DNA from: Methanosarcina vacuolata Z-761
GTDB lineage: Archaea > Halobacteriota > Methanosarcinia > Methanosarcinales > Methanosarcinaceae
Assembly: GCF_000969905.1 (NCBI RefSeq)
Contig: NZ_CP009520.1
Location: forward strand, 2,790,001-2,854,000
Length of the DNA: 64,000 nucleotides
Reading direction: 5' to 3'
Shown: positions 47,762 to 55,841 of the stretch, in pieces
Position numbering within the stretch: position 1 is the stretch's first letter
Layout of the letters: every line of letters starts with the position of its first letter
Made by a program: the position numbers and the translations under genes
Notes under the pieces: generated by a model
Databases searched by the model: none
What the model was told of the DNA's origin: nothing
Seen by the model: the letters and a program-made list of their open reading frames with translations, nothing else

Positions 47762-47783
47762 GATATGTACTATGTGACATAAC
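47762..47783. promoter_or_regulatory. ModE-box-like palindrome, site 1
   Basis: 22 nt with half-sites GATATGT and GACATAAC, 97 nt upstream of the substrate-binding protein 1 start. Same length and outer half-sites as the other four sites in the window. Confidence 0.5.
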
Positions 47784-48110
47784 AAAAATTATATTTAGCT
47801 AATACAGAAATCAATTACCTATTATCTAATATATATAATTATTCCATAAACTGATTTTTCAAGTTTTCAGTTGAAATATGTTATTTCAAAAGGAAACTAC
47901 GAAATTCAATCACAAAAAGGGATAAAGGCAAAATTCAAATCAAAAAAAGAGATCTCGGCCGGATTAAAAAAGAACATACCTTTCCAACTGAGGTGCTTCT
48001 ATTAACTCCTTTTTATTCGCTCGAAGGCACGGTAAGAATGCGAGTTCGTGGGAGATTATTTATACTAGCATCTAGGAAATTGATTACTGGTATTTTAACA
48101 TATATAATTT

Positions 48111-48132
48111 GTTATGTATGAATAAACATAAC
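48111..48132. promoter_or_regulatory. ModE-box-like palindrome, site 2
   Basis: 22 nt, half-sites GTTATGTATG and TAAACATAAC separated by AA, within the divergent spacer and about 200 nt upstream of the FecCD permease. The next base on the right is G, giving CATAACG, which resembles the outer CG of ModE boxes. Confidence 0.6.
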
Positions 48133-48338
48133 GCCTACGAAACGTTCGAAGAAATTCAAATTGAGAAATAAATAGTACAGGAGGAATTAAAGTGCAACAT
48201 ACAAAATTCACATATTAACACAGAAAACCAGTAGTTGAAGCCTCAAACTAACTACAATATGAGCTCGATGAGCGTACTTGAAAAAGATACTCCAAAAGAA
48301 ACTATGGATAATTTGTAAACCTTTGGTGTGAAAGAATA

Positions 48339-49370
48339 ATGAACAGGCAAATAAATTGGGAAACCATTCGAAATATATCTTTAACAACCGCGTTGATTGT
48401 ACTCCCAATACTTTTGTTCTTTGGATCTTTTATGATTGGCAGATATCCAGTATCTCCCATGGATGTAATACTGTCTATTGTATCGGTTTTTGTGCCGATC
48501 ACCACAAATTTGGATTCAACCATTTATACAGTAGTTTGGGATATACGTCTGCCACGTATAATAGCTGCGATGATTGTGGGTGCAGCTCTCTCAATCTCAG
48601 GTGCTTCTTTTCAGGGGACTTTCCAGAACCCACTGGTTTCTCCAGATATCCTGGGCGTTTCATCAGGTGCAGGTTTCGGAGCTGCAATAGCTATTTTGTT
48701 CAGTTTTTCCGCAGTAATGATTCAGGCTACAGCCTTTTTATTCGGCCTTGTTGCAGTTATCCTCACTTACTCTCTCAGCAAAAGACTTAGGGGTAATAGT
48801 ATTTTGGTGATGGTGCTGGGAGGGATAGCTATCGCAGCACTCTTTTCTGCCCTCATTTCGTGTATCAAGTACCTTGCAGATCCTGACAGCAAACTGCCAG
48901 AAATAGTATACTGGCTTATGGGTAGCCTCTCTGCAGTTAACAGTAACAATGTCTTGATGATAGTAGGGCCTGCTCTGCTCGGATTCACAGCACTACTGCT
49001 TATTGGATGGAGAATTAACGTTCTTTCAATGGGGGATGATGAAGCGCGTTCACTGGGCGTAAACACAGAAAAAATGAGGTTGCTGGTAATTTTTTGCTGT
49101 ACGTTCTTAACAGCTTCCGCTGTAAGCATAAGTGGCATCATTGGCTGGGTGGGCCTTGTAGTACCTCACGCGGCCAGGATGATCGTGGGCCCGGATCACA
49201 GAAAGCTTTTGCCTGCAAGCATTTCACTGGGGGCTACTTTCCTTCTGCTGGTTGATGATGTGTGCAGAACAGCCACATCCATTGAAATTCCTCTGGGAAT
49301 ACTAACAGCCATAATAGGAGCACCCGTTTTCATATACTTACTCCAAAAAGGCTACGAGGGATGGTCATGA
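48339..49370 (+). CDS. ABC transporter permease, FecCD/BtuC/MolB type
   Basis: A 343-residue permease with about ten helices. Signature segments are WDIRLPRIIAAMIVGAALSISGASFQGTFQNPLVSPDILGVSSGAGFGAA near residue 70, SLGVNTEKMR, and ISGIIGWVGLVVPHAARMIVGPDHRKLLP, the coupling region to the ATPase. The family imports cobalamin, iron-siderophores, haem or molybdate/tungstate. The gene overlaps the ATPase gene by 10 nt. Placement under a ModE-like site and beside the vnf genes suggests an anionic metal such as vanadate or molybdate, or iron, but this is inference. Confidence 0.92.
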   Translation: MNRQINWETIRNISLTTALIVLPILLFFGSFMIGRYPVSPMDVILSIVSVFVPITTNLDSTIYTVVWDIRLPRIIAAMIVGAALSISGASFQGTFQNPLVSPDILGVSSGAGFGAAIAILFSFSAVMIQATAFLFGLVAVILTYSLSKRLRGNSILVMVLGGIAIAALFSALISCIKYLADPDSKLPEIVYWLMGSLSAVNSNNVLMIVGPALLGFTALLLIGWRINVLSMGDDEARSLGVNTEKMRLLVIFCCTFLTASAVSISGIIGWVGLVVPHAARMIVGPDHRKLLPASISLGATFLLLVDDVCRTATSIEIPLGILTAIIGAPVFIYLLQKGYEGWS

Positions 49371-50176
49371 GCAATATTATGGATATTAAGAATGCAGAGT
49401 TCTCTTACAATGGAAAGAAAAGCGTCTTCAAAAACGTGAATCTCTCAATAGAGGAGGGAGACGTCTTATGTATTCTGGGGCCTAATGGAACCGGAAAATC
49501 TACTTTAATTAAATGTATGAACAGCCTGCTTAAACTGAAAAGCGGCGAGATATTACTGAAAAATAAGAGTATTTATTCAATGAAAGAAACCGAACTTGCA
49601 AAAATCATCGGATATATCCCACAATCAAATAGTTCGATTTTTGCGTTTTCGGTTTTCGATATAGTTCTGATGGGCAGAACTCCCCATTTGAGTTTAACGT
49701 CTGTTCCCGGAACGAAAGATTATAAAATTGCTGAAGAGGCCCTGAAAGGTCTTGGAATCTTGCATCTAAAGAATAAAATCTACACTGAAATCAGTGGCGG
49801 TGAAAGACAGCTTGTTTTAATGGCAAGAGCAATAGCTCAACAGCCCGAAATCCTTCTCCTCGACGAACCAACATCCCATCTGGATTTTGGAAACCAGATA
49901 CGAACTCTCAAAGTCATAAAGGAATTGTCCAAAACTGGACTATCAGTTGTAATGACTTCACATTTTCCAGACCACGCCTTCTTATCCTGTAATAAAGTAG
50001 CCATCATGAATCAGGGAACAATTATGGAAACCGGAAAACCGGAAATTGTTGTCACTGAACATAATATGAAACAGGCCTATGGAATAGATGTCAAAATTCT
50101 GGATGTAAATGAGCATAGGAGAGCATGTATTCCTATGCAAATACAAGAATCACACATGAATATAGGCTGTTCCTGA
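49361..50176 (+). CDS. ABC transporter ATP-binding protein, FecE/BtuD/MolC type
   Basis: A 271-residue ATPase with Walker A GPNGTGKST, Q-loop IPQSNSS, signature SGGERQL and Walker B EILLLDEPTSHLD, then the switch His in MTSHFPDHAF. It couples to the upstream permease. The C-terminal extension has DVKILDVNEHRRACIPMQ. Start overlaps the permease end (ATGAGCAATATT), so translation is coupled. Confidence 0.94.
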   Translation: MVMSNIMDIKNAEFSYNGKKSVFKNVNLSIEEGDVLCILGPNGTGKSTLIKCMNSLLKLKSGEILLKNKSIYSMKETELAKIIGYIPQSNSSIFAFSVFDIVLMGRTPHLSLTSVPGTKDYKIAEEALKGLGILHLKNKIYTEISGGERQLVLMARAIAQQPEILLLDEPTSHLDFGNQIRTLKVIKELSKTGLSVVMTSHFPDHAFLSCNKVAIMNQGTIMETGKPEIVVTEHNMKQAYGIDVKILDVNEHRRACIPMQIQESHMNIGCS

Positions 50177-50228
50177 TCTGAGGTATAATAGCAAGAAAAA
50201 TAATAGCAAGAAAATTTGAGGTGATTGA

Positions 50229-51314
50229 ATGGATAAAAGGGGTGTAATGGCAGTTGTTGTGGTTATTTCAATCCTTGCAATAGTATCTGCTGCTATACAT
50301 GTAGGTCATAGTAACACAAAATCTGACCAAGGTAGTGATATCGGGTCGGAGAAATACGTTCAGATAACAGATCAGGAAGGAAGAGTCGTAACTATACCGG
50401 CAAATGTGACTCGTGTGGCTGCTATTTCGGGTCAGGCATACGAAAAATTGATATTGTTGAATCAAACCGACAAGATCGCAGTGACGATGTCTGCGTGGAC
50501 CAATTTGCCCTGGTCATCTAGGATAGCTCCGCAGCTGAAAGGTATCCCTATAGAAGACGATCCAAATGTTGAAGATCTGATGAGCAAAAAAGTACAGGTA
50601 GTATTTTGTCGGTCATATGATGGTACTAAGGAGAAACTGAACTCAACCAATATAGCTGCTGTAGTCACTCAGAAAAACTCAGGAAATCCTGATAACGTAG
50701 ACTCATTCGTGAAATATGTGAAGCAGGAAATCGCGCTTTATGGTGAAGTAATGGGCCCTGATGCAAAAAAGACTGCTGATAAATGGGGTGCATACTTTGA
50801 TCAGAAAGTGAATTATGTGACATCAAGAACTGCGAACCTTACAGATAGTCAGCGACCAACAGTGTACTATGCCAGAGATGCGACGACAACACAGGGTAAA
50901 AACTCTTATCCGCAGTTTTACGTGGAAATGGCTGGCGGTAAATATCTTTCTGGAGATACGGAAGGAATTGAAACAATTACACCGGAGCAGCTACTTGTAT
51001 GGGATCCTGACGTAATCTTTGTAGGTCGAGTTAACAGTACGGATATAATTATGAATGATTCTAAATTTAGCAATCTGGAAGCTGTGCAAAATAACAAAGT
51101 ATACCTCTGCCCACTGGGGATCGTCTACTGGGACTATGGCGCTGAAGGGGTGTTGCTTATGGAGTATTTTGCCAAAACCCTGCATCCAGACTTATTTGAA
51201 GACCTGAACATGACCAATGAAGTCAAAGATTACTATTCGAGGTTCTACCACTACAACCTGACCGATGATGAGGCAAACAGGATACTGCAGCATTTGCCGC
51301 CTGCCAGCACTTAA
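50229..51314 (+). CDS. BtuF/MolA-type substrate-binding protein 2
   Basis: A 361-residue protein with an N-terminal signal anchor (GVMAVVVVISILAIVSAAIHVG) without a lipobox Cys. The mature part starts YVQITDQEGRVVTIPANVTRVA. Later segments are PNVEDLMSKKVQVVFCRSYDGTKE, GKNSYPQFYVEMAGGKYLSGDTEG and LLVWDPDVIFVGR. The class III binding fold matches the permease and ATPase just upstream, so this is the cognate receptor. The ribosome binding site GAGGTGATTGA is strong. Ligand unknown. Confidence 0.9.
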   Translation: MDKRGVMAVVVVISILAIVSAAIHVGHSNTKSDQGSDIGSEKYVQITDQEGRVVTIPANVTRVAAISGQAYEKLILLNQTDKIAVTMSAWTNLPWSSRIAPQLKGIPIEDDPNVEDLMSKKVQVVFCRSYDGTKEKLNSTNIAAVVTQKNSGNPDNVDSFVKYVKQEIALYGEVMGPDAKKTADKWGAYFDQKVNYVTSRTANLTDSQRPTVYYARDATTTQGKNSYPQFYVEMAGGKYLSGDTEGIETITPEQLLVWDPDVIFVGRVNSTDIIMNDSKFSNLEAVQNNKVYLCPLGIVYWDYGAEGVLLMEYFAKTLHPDLFEDLNMTNEVKDYYSRFYHYNLTDDEANRILQHLPPAST

Positions 51315-51412
51315 CATGACAAATAGAGGAAAGTTTGTCAGATTTACAGTTTAAAAATAGGATAAGGAACTGGAAAGGTAACTAAAAAGAACAACAAGAG
51401 GAGTGAAATATT

Positions 51413-51889
51413 GTGGAAAATAGGTGTTCTTTAGATTTCTCCACAGAAAGAGATGACTATATGTGTGAAACCGAACTGTGCAGCGGTGAACTTTCGCCTG
51501 GAGAATTTGATTTTATTGGGAGAATTCCGGTTCCATTAAAATACACTTTCAAAATCCGACTAAATTGCTATTTTCCTATGGGTGGAGGAAGCGGTTATTT
51601 GCCCTTAAATTCATGCGCATAATGATTTCGGCCTGGCCGTAGCAAATACCCTGGCAGCATATAAAGCGGGAGCAAAGTTTGCAAGTGTAACTGTAACAGG
51701 GCTTGGAGAACGTGCTGGAAATGCCTCAATGGAAGAGACCGCAGTTTCATTAAAACATTTTTATAACTACGATTGCGGAATTGAGCTTGAAACTTTGCCG
51801 TCTCTGGCTGAAATGGTCTCAAAAGCCAGCGAAAGGGCATTGTTTCCATATAAACCATTAGTGGGGTCGTTAGCGTCTAATCTGTTTTA
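51413..51889 (+). pseudogene. Wrecked homocitrate synthase (NifV/AksA-like) fragment
   Basis: Positions 51611-51889 translate as HAHNDFGLAVANTLAAYKAG, then VTVTGLGERAGNASMEETAV and LPSLAEMVSKASER, and end at TAG. This is the middle of the DRE-TIM homocitrate/isopropylmalate synthase family (metal-binding HxH, GLGERAGNA). In this frame a TAA precedes it closely, so the N-terminal barrel is gone. The upstream frame 51413-51622 (starting GTG, ENRCSLDFSTERDD) is joined to it but is not recognisably homologous. Homocitrate is an organic ligand of the nitrogenase cofactor, so this was probably a nitrogenase-associated gene. Confidence 0.75.
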
Positions 51890-51892
51890 GGT

Positions 51893-52008
51893 ACAATATA
51901 ATTTAGAGTCTTTCGATTAATTTCACATACTTTTTTAAAATTAAAATATTACAATATAATTTAGAGTCTTTCAATTAACTTCACACACTTTTTTAAAATT
52001 AATATATT
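51893..52008. repeat. 58-bp direct tandem repeat, two copies
   Basis: ACAATATAATTTAGAGTCTTTC begins at 51893 and again at 51951, continuing with few changes through ACTTTTTTAAAATTAA. It separates the homocitrate synthase relic from the dehydratase small subunit gene (convergent ends). Confidence 0.93.
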
Positions 52009-52513
52009 ATAAGTTTATATTTTTGCTCGCGCTTTGCTTTTTTCGATGAGCTACAAGTCCACCATCATTAAGTATCTCAAGCAGGAAATCCGGCAATTTG
52101 TTCCCTTTAAATATGTCTCTATCTGAAACCGTAACTTCACCTTTGGCCAGATCAACTTTAACTTTATCTCCTTCCTGGCACTCAATATCAACCTCTATGA
52201 GAGGTAGCCCGATATTGATCGCATTTCTGAAAAAGATTCTGGCAAAAGACTTTGCTATAACACATGATACTCCTGCATATTTCAAAGCAAGAGGAGCCTG
52301 TTCTCTTGAAGACCCACAGCCGAAGTTAGTGCCTGCAACAACGATATCTCCAATCCTGAACTTTTTTGTAAATTCCTGATCAATTCCTTCCATTGCATGA
52401 GCTGCAAAGATCTGTACATCTTTGCTCCGCAAATACTTGCCCGGGATTATTTCATCAGTATTAACGTTGTCTCCGAATTTCCAGACCCGGCCTATAATAA
52501 GACTCACAGTCAC
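52007..52513 (-). CDS. (Homo)aconitase / isopropylmalate dehydratase small subunit
   Basis: A 168-residue small (swivel) subunit: [23 protein letters not shown], then [22 protein letters not shown] and [17 protein letters not shown]. The loop after GK decides substrate in methanogens. YLRT is reported for the homoaconitase that acts on homocitrate-type substrates, whereas the leucine enzyme has a hydrophobic loop; here it is YLRS, closer to homoaconitase. No large subunit is encoded nearby. The gene sits between a homocitrate synthase relic and the vnf-linked binding protein, so an ancestral homocitrate-related cluster is possible. Confidence 0.82.
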   Translation of the reverse strand: MTVSLIIGRVWKFGDNVNTDEIIPGKYLRSKDVQIFAAHAMEGIDQEFTKKFRIGDIVVAGTNFGCGSSREQAPLALKYAGVSCVIAKSFARIFFRNAINIGLPLIEVDIECQEGDKVKVDLAKGEVTVSDRDIFKGNKLPDFLLEILNDGGLVAHRKKQSASKNINL

Positions 52514-52708
52514 ACCTCACCTGAAAAGTAATTTTCGTTAATGTTTCAATAATTTAGTAGCTGTCCACTTATTTACTGTAACTGTCCACCTGTTTACTTA
52601 TTCTGAGGTCTTGAACACAAAGCTAAAAGGCTGAGTTGTTTAATGTATCTCAACCTTACAAAACAACCTGATACCTCTAAAGGACCAAAGTTTTCACTAA
52701 AGTTTCTA

Positions 52709-53890
52709 TTAATCTGGAGCCTGTGCATTCAAAATTTTTTGAACATCCTCATCTGTAAGCTCGTAATCAAAAAAGGTCTTGTAGAACCACTTTGTTTCAT
52801 TATTTATATCAATGGATTGAAACATATCCGGATTGATGGTTTTTGCAGCCCATTGAATCTGAAGCGCTTCTTCTGCTCCGGCTCGACTCCATATAAATGC
52901 TCCCTCCGGATTAAGATATACCCTGTTATTTTGAACTGCTTTAACCTTCTTCCAGGACTCGCTATTCATTATCTTCTCTTTTTCTTCAGATTTGGCGTTC
53001 ACGCCAAGAATAATCACATCAGGATTCCACTTCAAGATTTGTTCCATTGAAACTTCCTGCATAATACCGCCTTTTACTTCTTCAGCAGCATTGATGCCTC
53101 CTGCAGCTTCAATCCAATCACTTATGATATTTCCGCCGCCATCTACGCATAAAGGTGATAGTGATACGAGATGGAGAACTTTTGGTCTTTCGTTGTAAGG
53201 TATTCTGGATGAAATATTTCTTACCGATTCCAATTTGCTATCAAGGTATGCATTATATTTTTGTGAACGTTCTAAAGCCTCTTTGTCTCCCAAAACATTC
53301 GCGGTATCTGAAAAACATTTTTTCATAGAATCGAAGTCTGTAAAACTTACTTCTACAACAGGAACTTCAAGAGCGGATACTTTCTCGATATTTTTATCTC
53401 TGCTTGGCATGAAAACAACATCTGGCCTGGTAGCAAGCAAAGCTTCCACATCATATGTTGGGCTGAGTGTTACAGCATTATAATAGGCCGGGCAAACTTT
53501 ATACGCCCATGGTCTTGTTTTGGGGCTGAACATGGTTGCAACAATCCTGTCATCAGCTCCGAGCATAGCCAGCACTTCATTGTGTCCCATCCAGGTATCT
53601 GCAACTCTTTCTACTTTTAAAGGAACTGTTACCTGTCTGCCTGCCGAATCAGTAACAATTCTAGTTTCCCCGCTTTTATCGTTTGAAGTGGATACGTTTG
53701 TTGCATTTTCCACATTTTTATCGTTTGAAGTGGATACATTTGTTGCATTTTCCACATTTATATCGTTTGAAGTGGATACCCCTATAGTATTATCCTGTGC
53801 CACCTGACTGATTTTTTCTCCCGTACAGCCGGTGAAAACTAATACTGCCGTGATTGCAACAAATAGAATAACTATTGTTTTATTGTTCAT
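52709..53890 (-). CDS. BtuF-type substrate-binding lipoprotein 3, vnf-linked
   Basis: A 393-residue lipoprotein (lipobox VFTGC near residue 22). The mature N-terminus has a three-fold 13-residue repeat of the form NVENATNVSTSND, encoded by a 39-bp repeat at 53685-53790. The binding fold follows: TDSAGRQVTVPLKVERVADTW, SPTYDVEALLATRPDVVFMP, PLCVDGGGNIISDWIEAAGG and QILKWNPDVIILG. It stands 153 nt behind the vnfX-like gene on the same strand and could be a tail gene of the vnf operon or use the FecCD importer 3 kb away. Ligand unknown. Confidence 0.88.
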   Translation of the reverse strand: MNNKTIVILFVAITAVLVFTGCTGEKISQVAQDNTIGVSTSNDINVENATNVSTSNDKNVENATNVSTSNDKSGETRIVTDSAGRQVTVPLKVERVADTWMGHNEVLAMLGADDRIVATMFSPKTRPWAYKVCPAYYNAVTLSPTYDVEALLATRPDVVFMPSRDKNIEKVSALEVPVVEVSFTDFDSMKKCFSDTANVLGDKEALERSQKYNAYLDSKLESVRNISSRIPYNERPKVLHLVSLSPLCVDGGGNIISDWIEAAGGINAAEEVKGGIMQEVSMEQILKWNPDVIILGVNAKSEEKEKIMNSESWKKVKAVQNNRVYLNPEGAFIWSRAGAEEALQIQWAAKTINPDMFQSIDINNETKWFYKTFFDYELTDEDVQKILNAQAPD

Positions 53891-54043
53891 CCAGGTACCT
53901 CTTTTTATTTTTAGAATACAGCAATAATTTTCCAGTCAAATATCAGTGGCAAAGGTACTCTTGACATAGCATCCGCTATCATCAAAAGGATACCTCTTAA
54001 TATGGCAGCTTATTACTGTCTGGAATCAGGAAAAATTATTGAC

Positions 54044-54475
54044 TTAAGATAATGCTGTAGAATGTAGGCTAATTTTTTTCATTTGTTTTTGCTTTCTCAT
54101 GGTTTGCAAATACTTTAATCCCCTCTCAACGGTGTAACAATATTCAACGCACTCGATTCCGAATTCCCCAAGCTTTTTTTGTGCACCCAGGCCTATTTTC
54201 ATCGAAAGCACAGCATCACAATCAGAGATAGTTTCTATTGCTTCTTTTTTTCCACGATATCCATTGTTAAGCTTGTTACCTCCATTGCAGTACTTCTTTG
54301 TCGAGCGTATTTCGAGAAACTTATAGTCCTCACCATTAATCTCAAAAATCATAAAATCGGTTGCTTGCCCAAAGTGCTGGTCAACAAGTTTTCCACTTGT
54401 TGAAGTAACTGCCACCTTGAATTTTTCAGAGCTCTGTTTTTCTACCTCATTTAAAGTTGTACATTCAGTGTCCAT
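54044..54475 (-). CDS. vnfX: NifX/VnfX-like nitrogenase cofactor carrier
   Basis: A 143-residue protein. After a 20-residue tail it reads KVAVTSTSGKLVDQHFGQATDFMIFEI, the start of the dinitrogenase iron-molybdenum cofactor fold, then YCNGGNKL, ETISDCDAVLSMKIGLGAQKKLGEFGIECV and YCYTVERGLKYL. Family members bind NifB-co or cofactor precursors and pass them to the NifEN/VnfEN scaffold. It begins 25 nt after vnfN, so it is co-transcribed and most probably handles FeV-co precursors. The symbol is assigned by position and fold. Confidence 0.75.
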   Translation of the reverse strand: MDTECTTLNEVEKQSSEKFKVAVTSTSGKLVDQHFGQATDFMIFEINGEDYKFLEIRSTKKYCNGGNKLNNGYRGKKEAIETISDCDAVLSMKIGLGAQKKLGEFGIECVEYCYTVERGLKYLQTMRKQKQMKKISLHSTALS

Positions 54476-54500
54476 ATTACAAGCTCCATTTTTTAGCTAG

Positions 54501-55841
54501 TTACGAATACTCTTCCCAGTTAATGTGCTTTGAACGCAGAGCCATTTCCCAATCGTTTGCAACATTTTCCAAAAAGTTCAGCATGCCTTCATATCCGAAA
54601 TATGCCCTGTTCAGGTAATTCTGCCGGTTTGTCGGGTTAAAAACGTCAAACACAAACTTTATCCCCAGTTCTTCAGCCAGATAATACTCCCAAGAAGAGC
54701 CGAATACAGCATCTACACAGTTCTCCGACAGCGATTGTTTTATCTGATATCCATCCGCCGAAAAGACAACCTTCGGGGAAATTCCCATATCGATAAGCTC
54801 ATTTTCCAGCAACAACTGAGAGTCAGAAACAGGTGACCTGAACAGCAACAGCTCCGGAATCATTTCCAGCTCTTCAAATAACATTCTGGTCAGGCCTATT
54901 CCCATAGTTGCATCCGCAGAAACGGCTACTCTGCAGTTACGGTATCTGGGAATCATCATCAGACCCCTGCGTCTCAGCACATCGATGGCCATATCTTCTC
55001 CGTCTTTTATTATTGCCTCAACCTTTTCTTCAACGCCAAAGTAATTTCCCACTGCACGAAGCCATCTTGCAGTATTTTTAAGTCCTATCGGGAGTGGAAT
55101 GTCCGATAGTATAAGCGGTATGTCGTGTACTTCCTGCATTTTTAACCCAAACTTATACCCCGCATCGTGGCTGAGAAGTATATTTGCCGATGCTAGCCCA
55201 GCATTATCCAGTTCTTCCAGAGACGTATCGTGAGGAAGTACGGCCTGAACTTTAATTCCTATTTTTTCAAGAGTTTCACGTACCCATTTCAAATCTGCCC
55301 ACCATGTAGGGTTCAGGTTTGCCTGAGGCGCTATTAGGTTCACGCTATCCGGAATTTTTTCTTCCTGTCTTCGTATAAATGGAAATAATGCATTCAGTCC
55401 CAGTTCAATACCATCATAGAGGTTTCCTCGAAACCCTCCTGCCATCAAGGGAATAAGCTTCGCATTAATTTGCGGCTGGATATTTCTGCATAAACCCTCG
55501 ATATCCTCACCAATGATATCAGCTGCACATGTACCGACTACGAATATCGCCCTGGTTTTAAATTTTGAATCAGCTTCTTTGATTAAGTTTTTCAGCTTGC
55601 TTGACGCGCCCATAACCACATCAGTTTCAAAAAGCCTGGTGCATGCAACTTTTCTTTTCGTAAAATCAATTTCATGGACATCATAGGCTGCCGAAACCGT
55701 TGAAGAACAGCCTTGCGGGGAATGTATGACAATACTAATGTCTTTGATGCCAGCCAGCACTCCGGTGGCGCCTTCAAGAGCACATCCGACCATAGGGTCT
55801 TTGCTATGGTTGCAGTTATCGAATTTTAACTCATCATACAT
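54501..55841 (-). CDS. vnfN: Nitrogenase cofactor scaffold subunit VnfN
   Basis: I choose the ATG at 55841 (MYDELKFDNC), behind AGGGAGAGAGGCAA, giving 446 residues; the longer frame would overlap vnfE by 97 nt. The start overlaps the vnfE stop by 16 nt. NifN-family features are GCALEGATGVLAGIKDISIVIHSPQGC, VVGTCAADIIGEDIEGLC and FRSPVSDSQLL, with Cys positions for the scaffold FeS cluster. The FeMo/FeV site Cys and His of the catalytic D subunit are not in the same places, so this is a scaffold rather than a catalytic K subunit. It assembles FeV-co with VnfE. Confidence 0.85.
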   Translation of the reverse strand: MYDELKFDNCNHSKDPMVGCALEGATGVLAGIKDISIVIHSPQGCSSTVSAAYDVHEIDFTKRKVACTRLFETDVVMGASSKLKNLIKEADSKFKTRAIFVVGTCAADIIGEDIEGLCRNIQPQINAKLIPLMAGGFRGNLYDGIELGLNALFPFIRRQEEKIPDSVNLIAPQANLNPTWWADLKWVRETLEKIGIKVQAVLPHDTSLEELDNAGLASANILLSHDAGYKFGLKMQEVHDIPLILSDIPLPIGLKNTARWLRAVGNYFGVEEKVEAIIKDGEDMAIDVLRRRGLMMIPRYRNCRVAVSADATMGIGLTRMLFEELEMIPELLLFRSPVSDSQLLLENELIDMGISPKVVFSADGYQIKQSLSENCVDAVFGSSWEYYLAEELGIKFVFDVFNPTNRQNYLNRAYFGYEGMLNFLENVANDWEMALRSKHINWEEYS

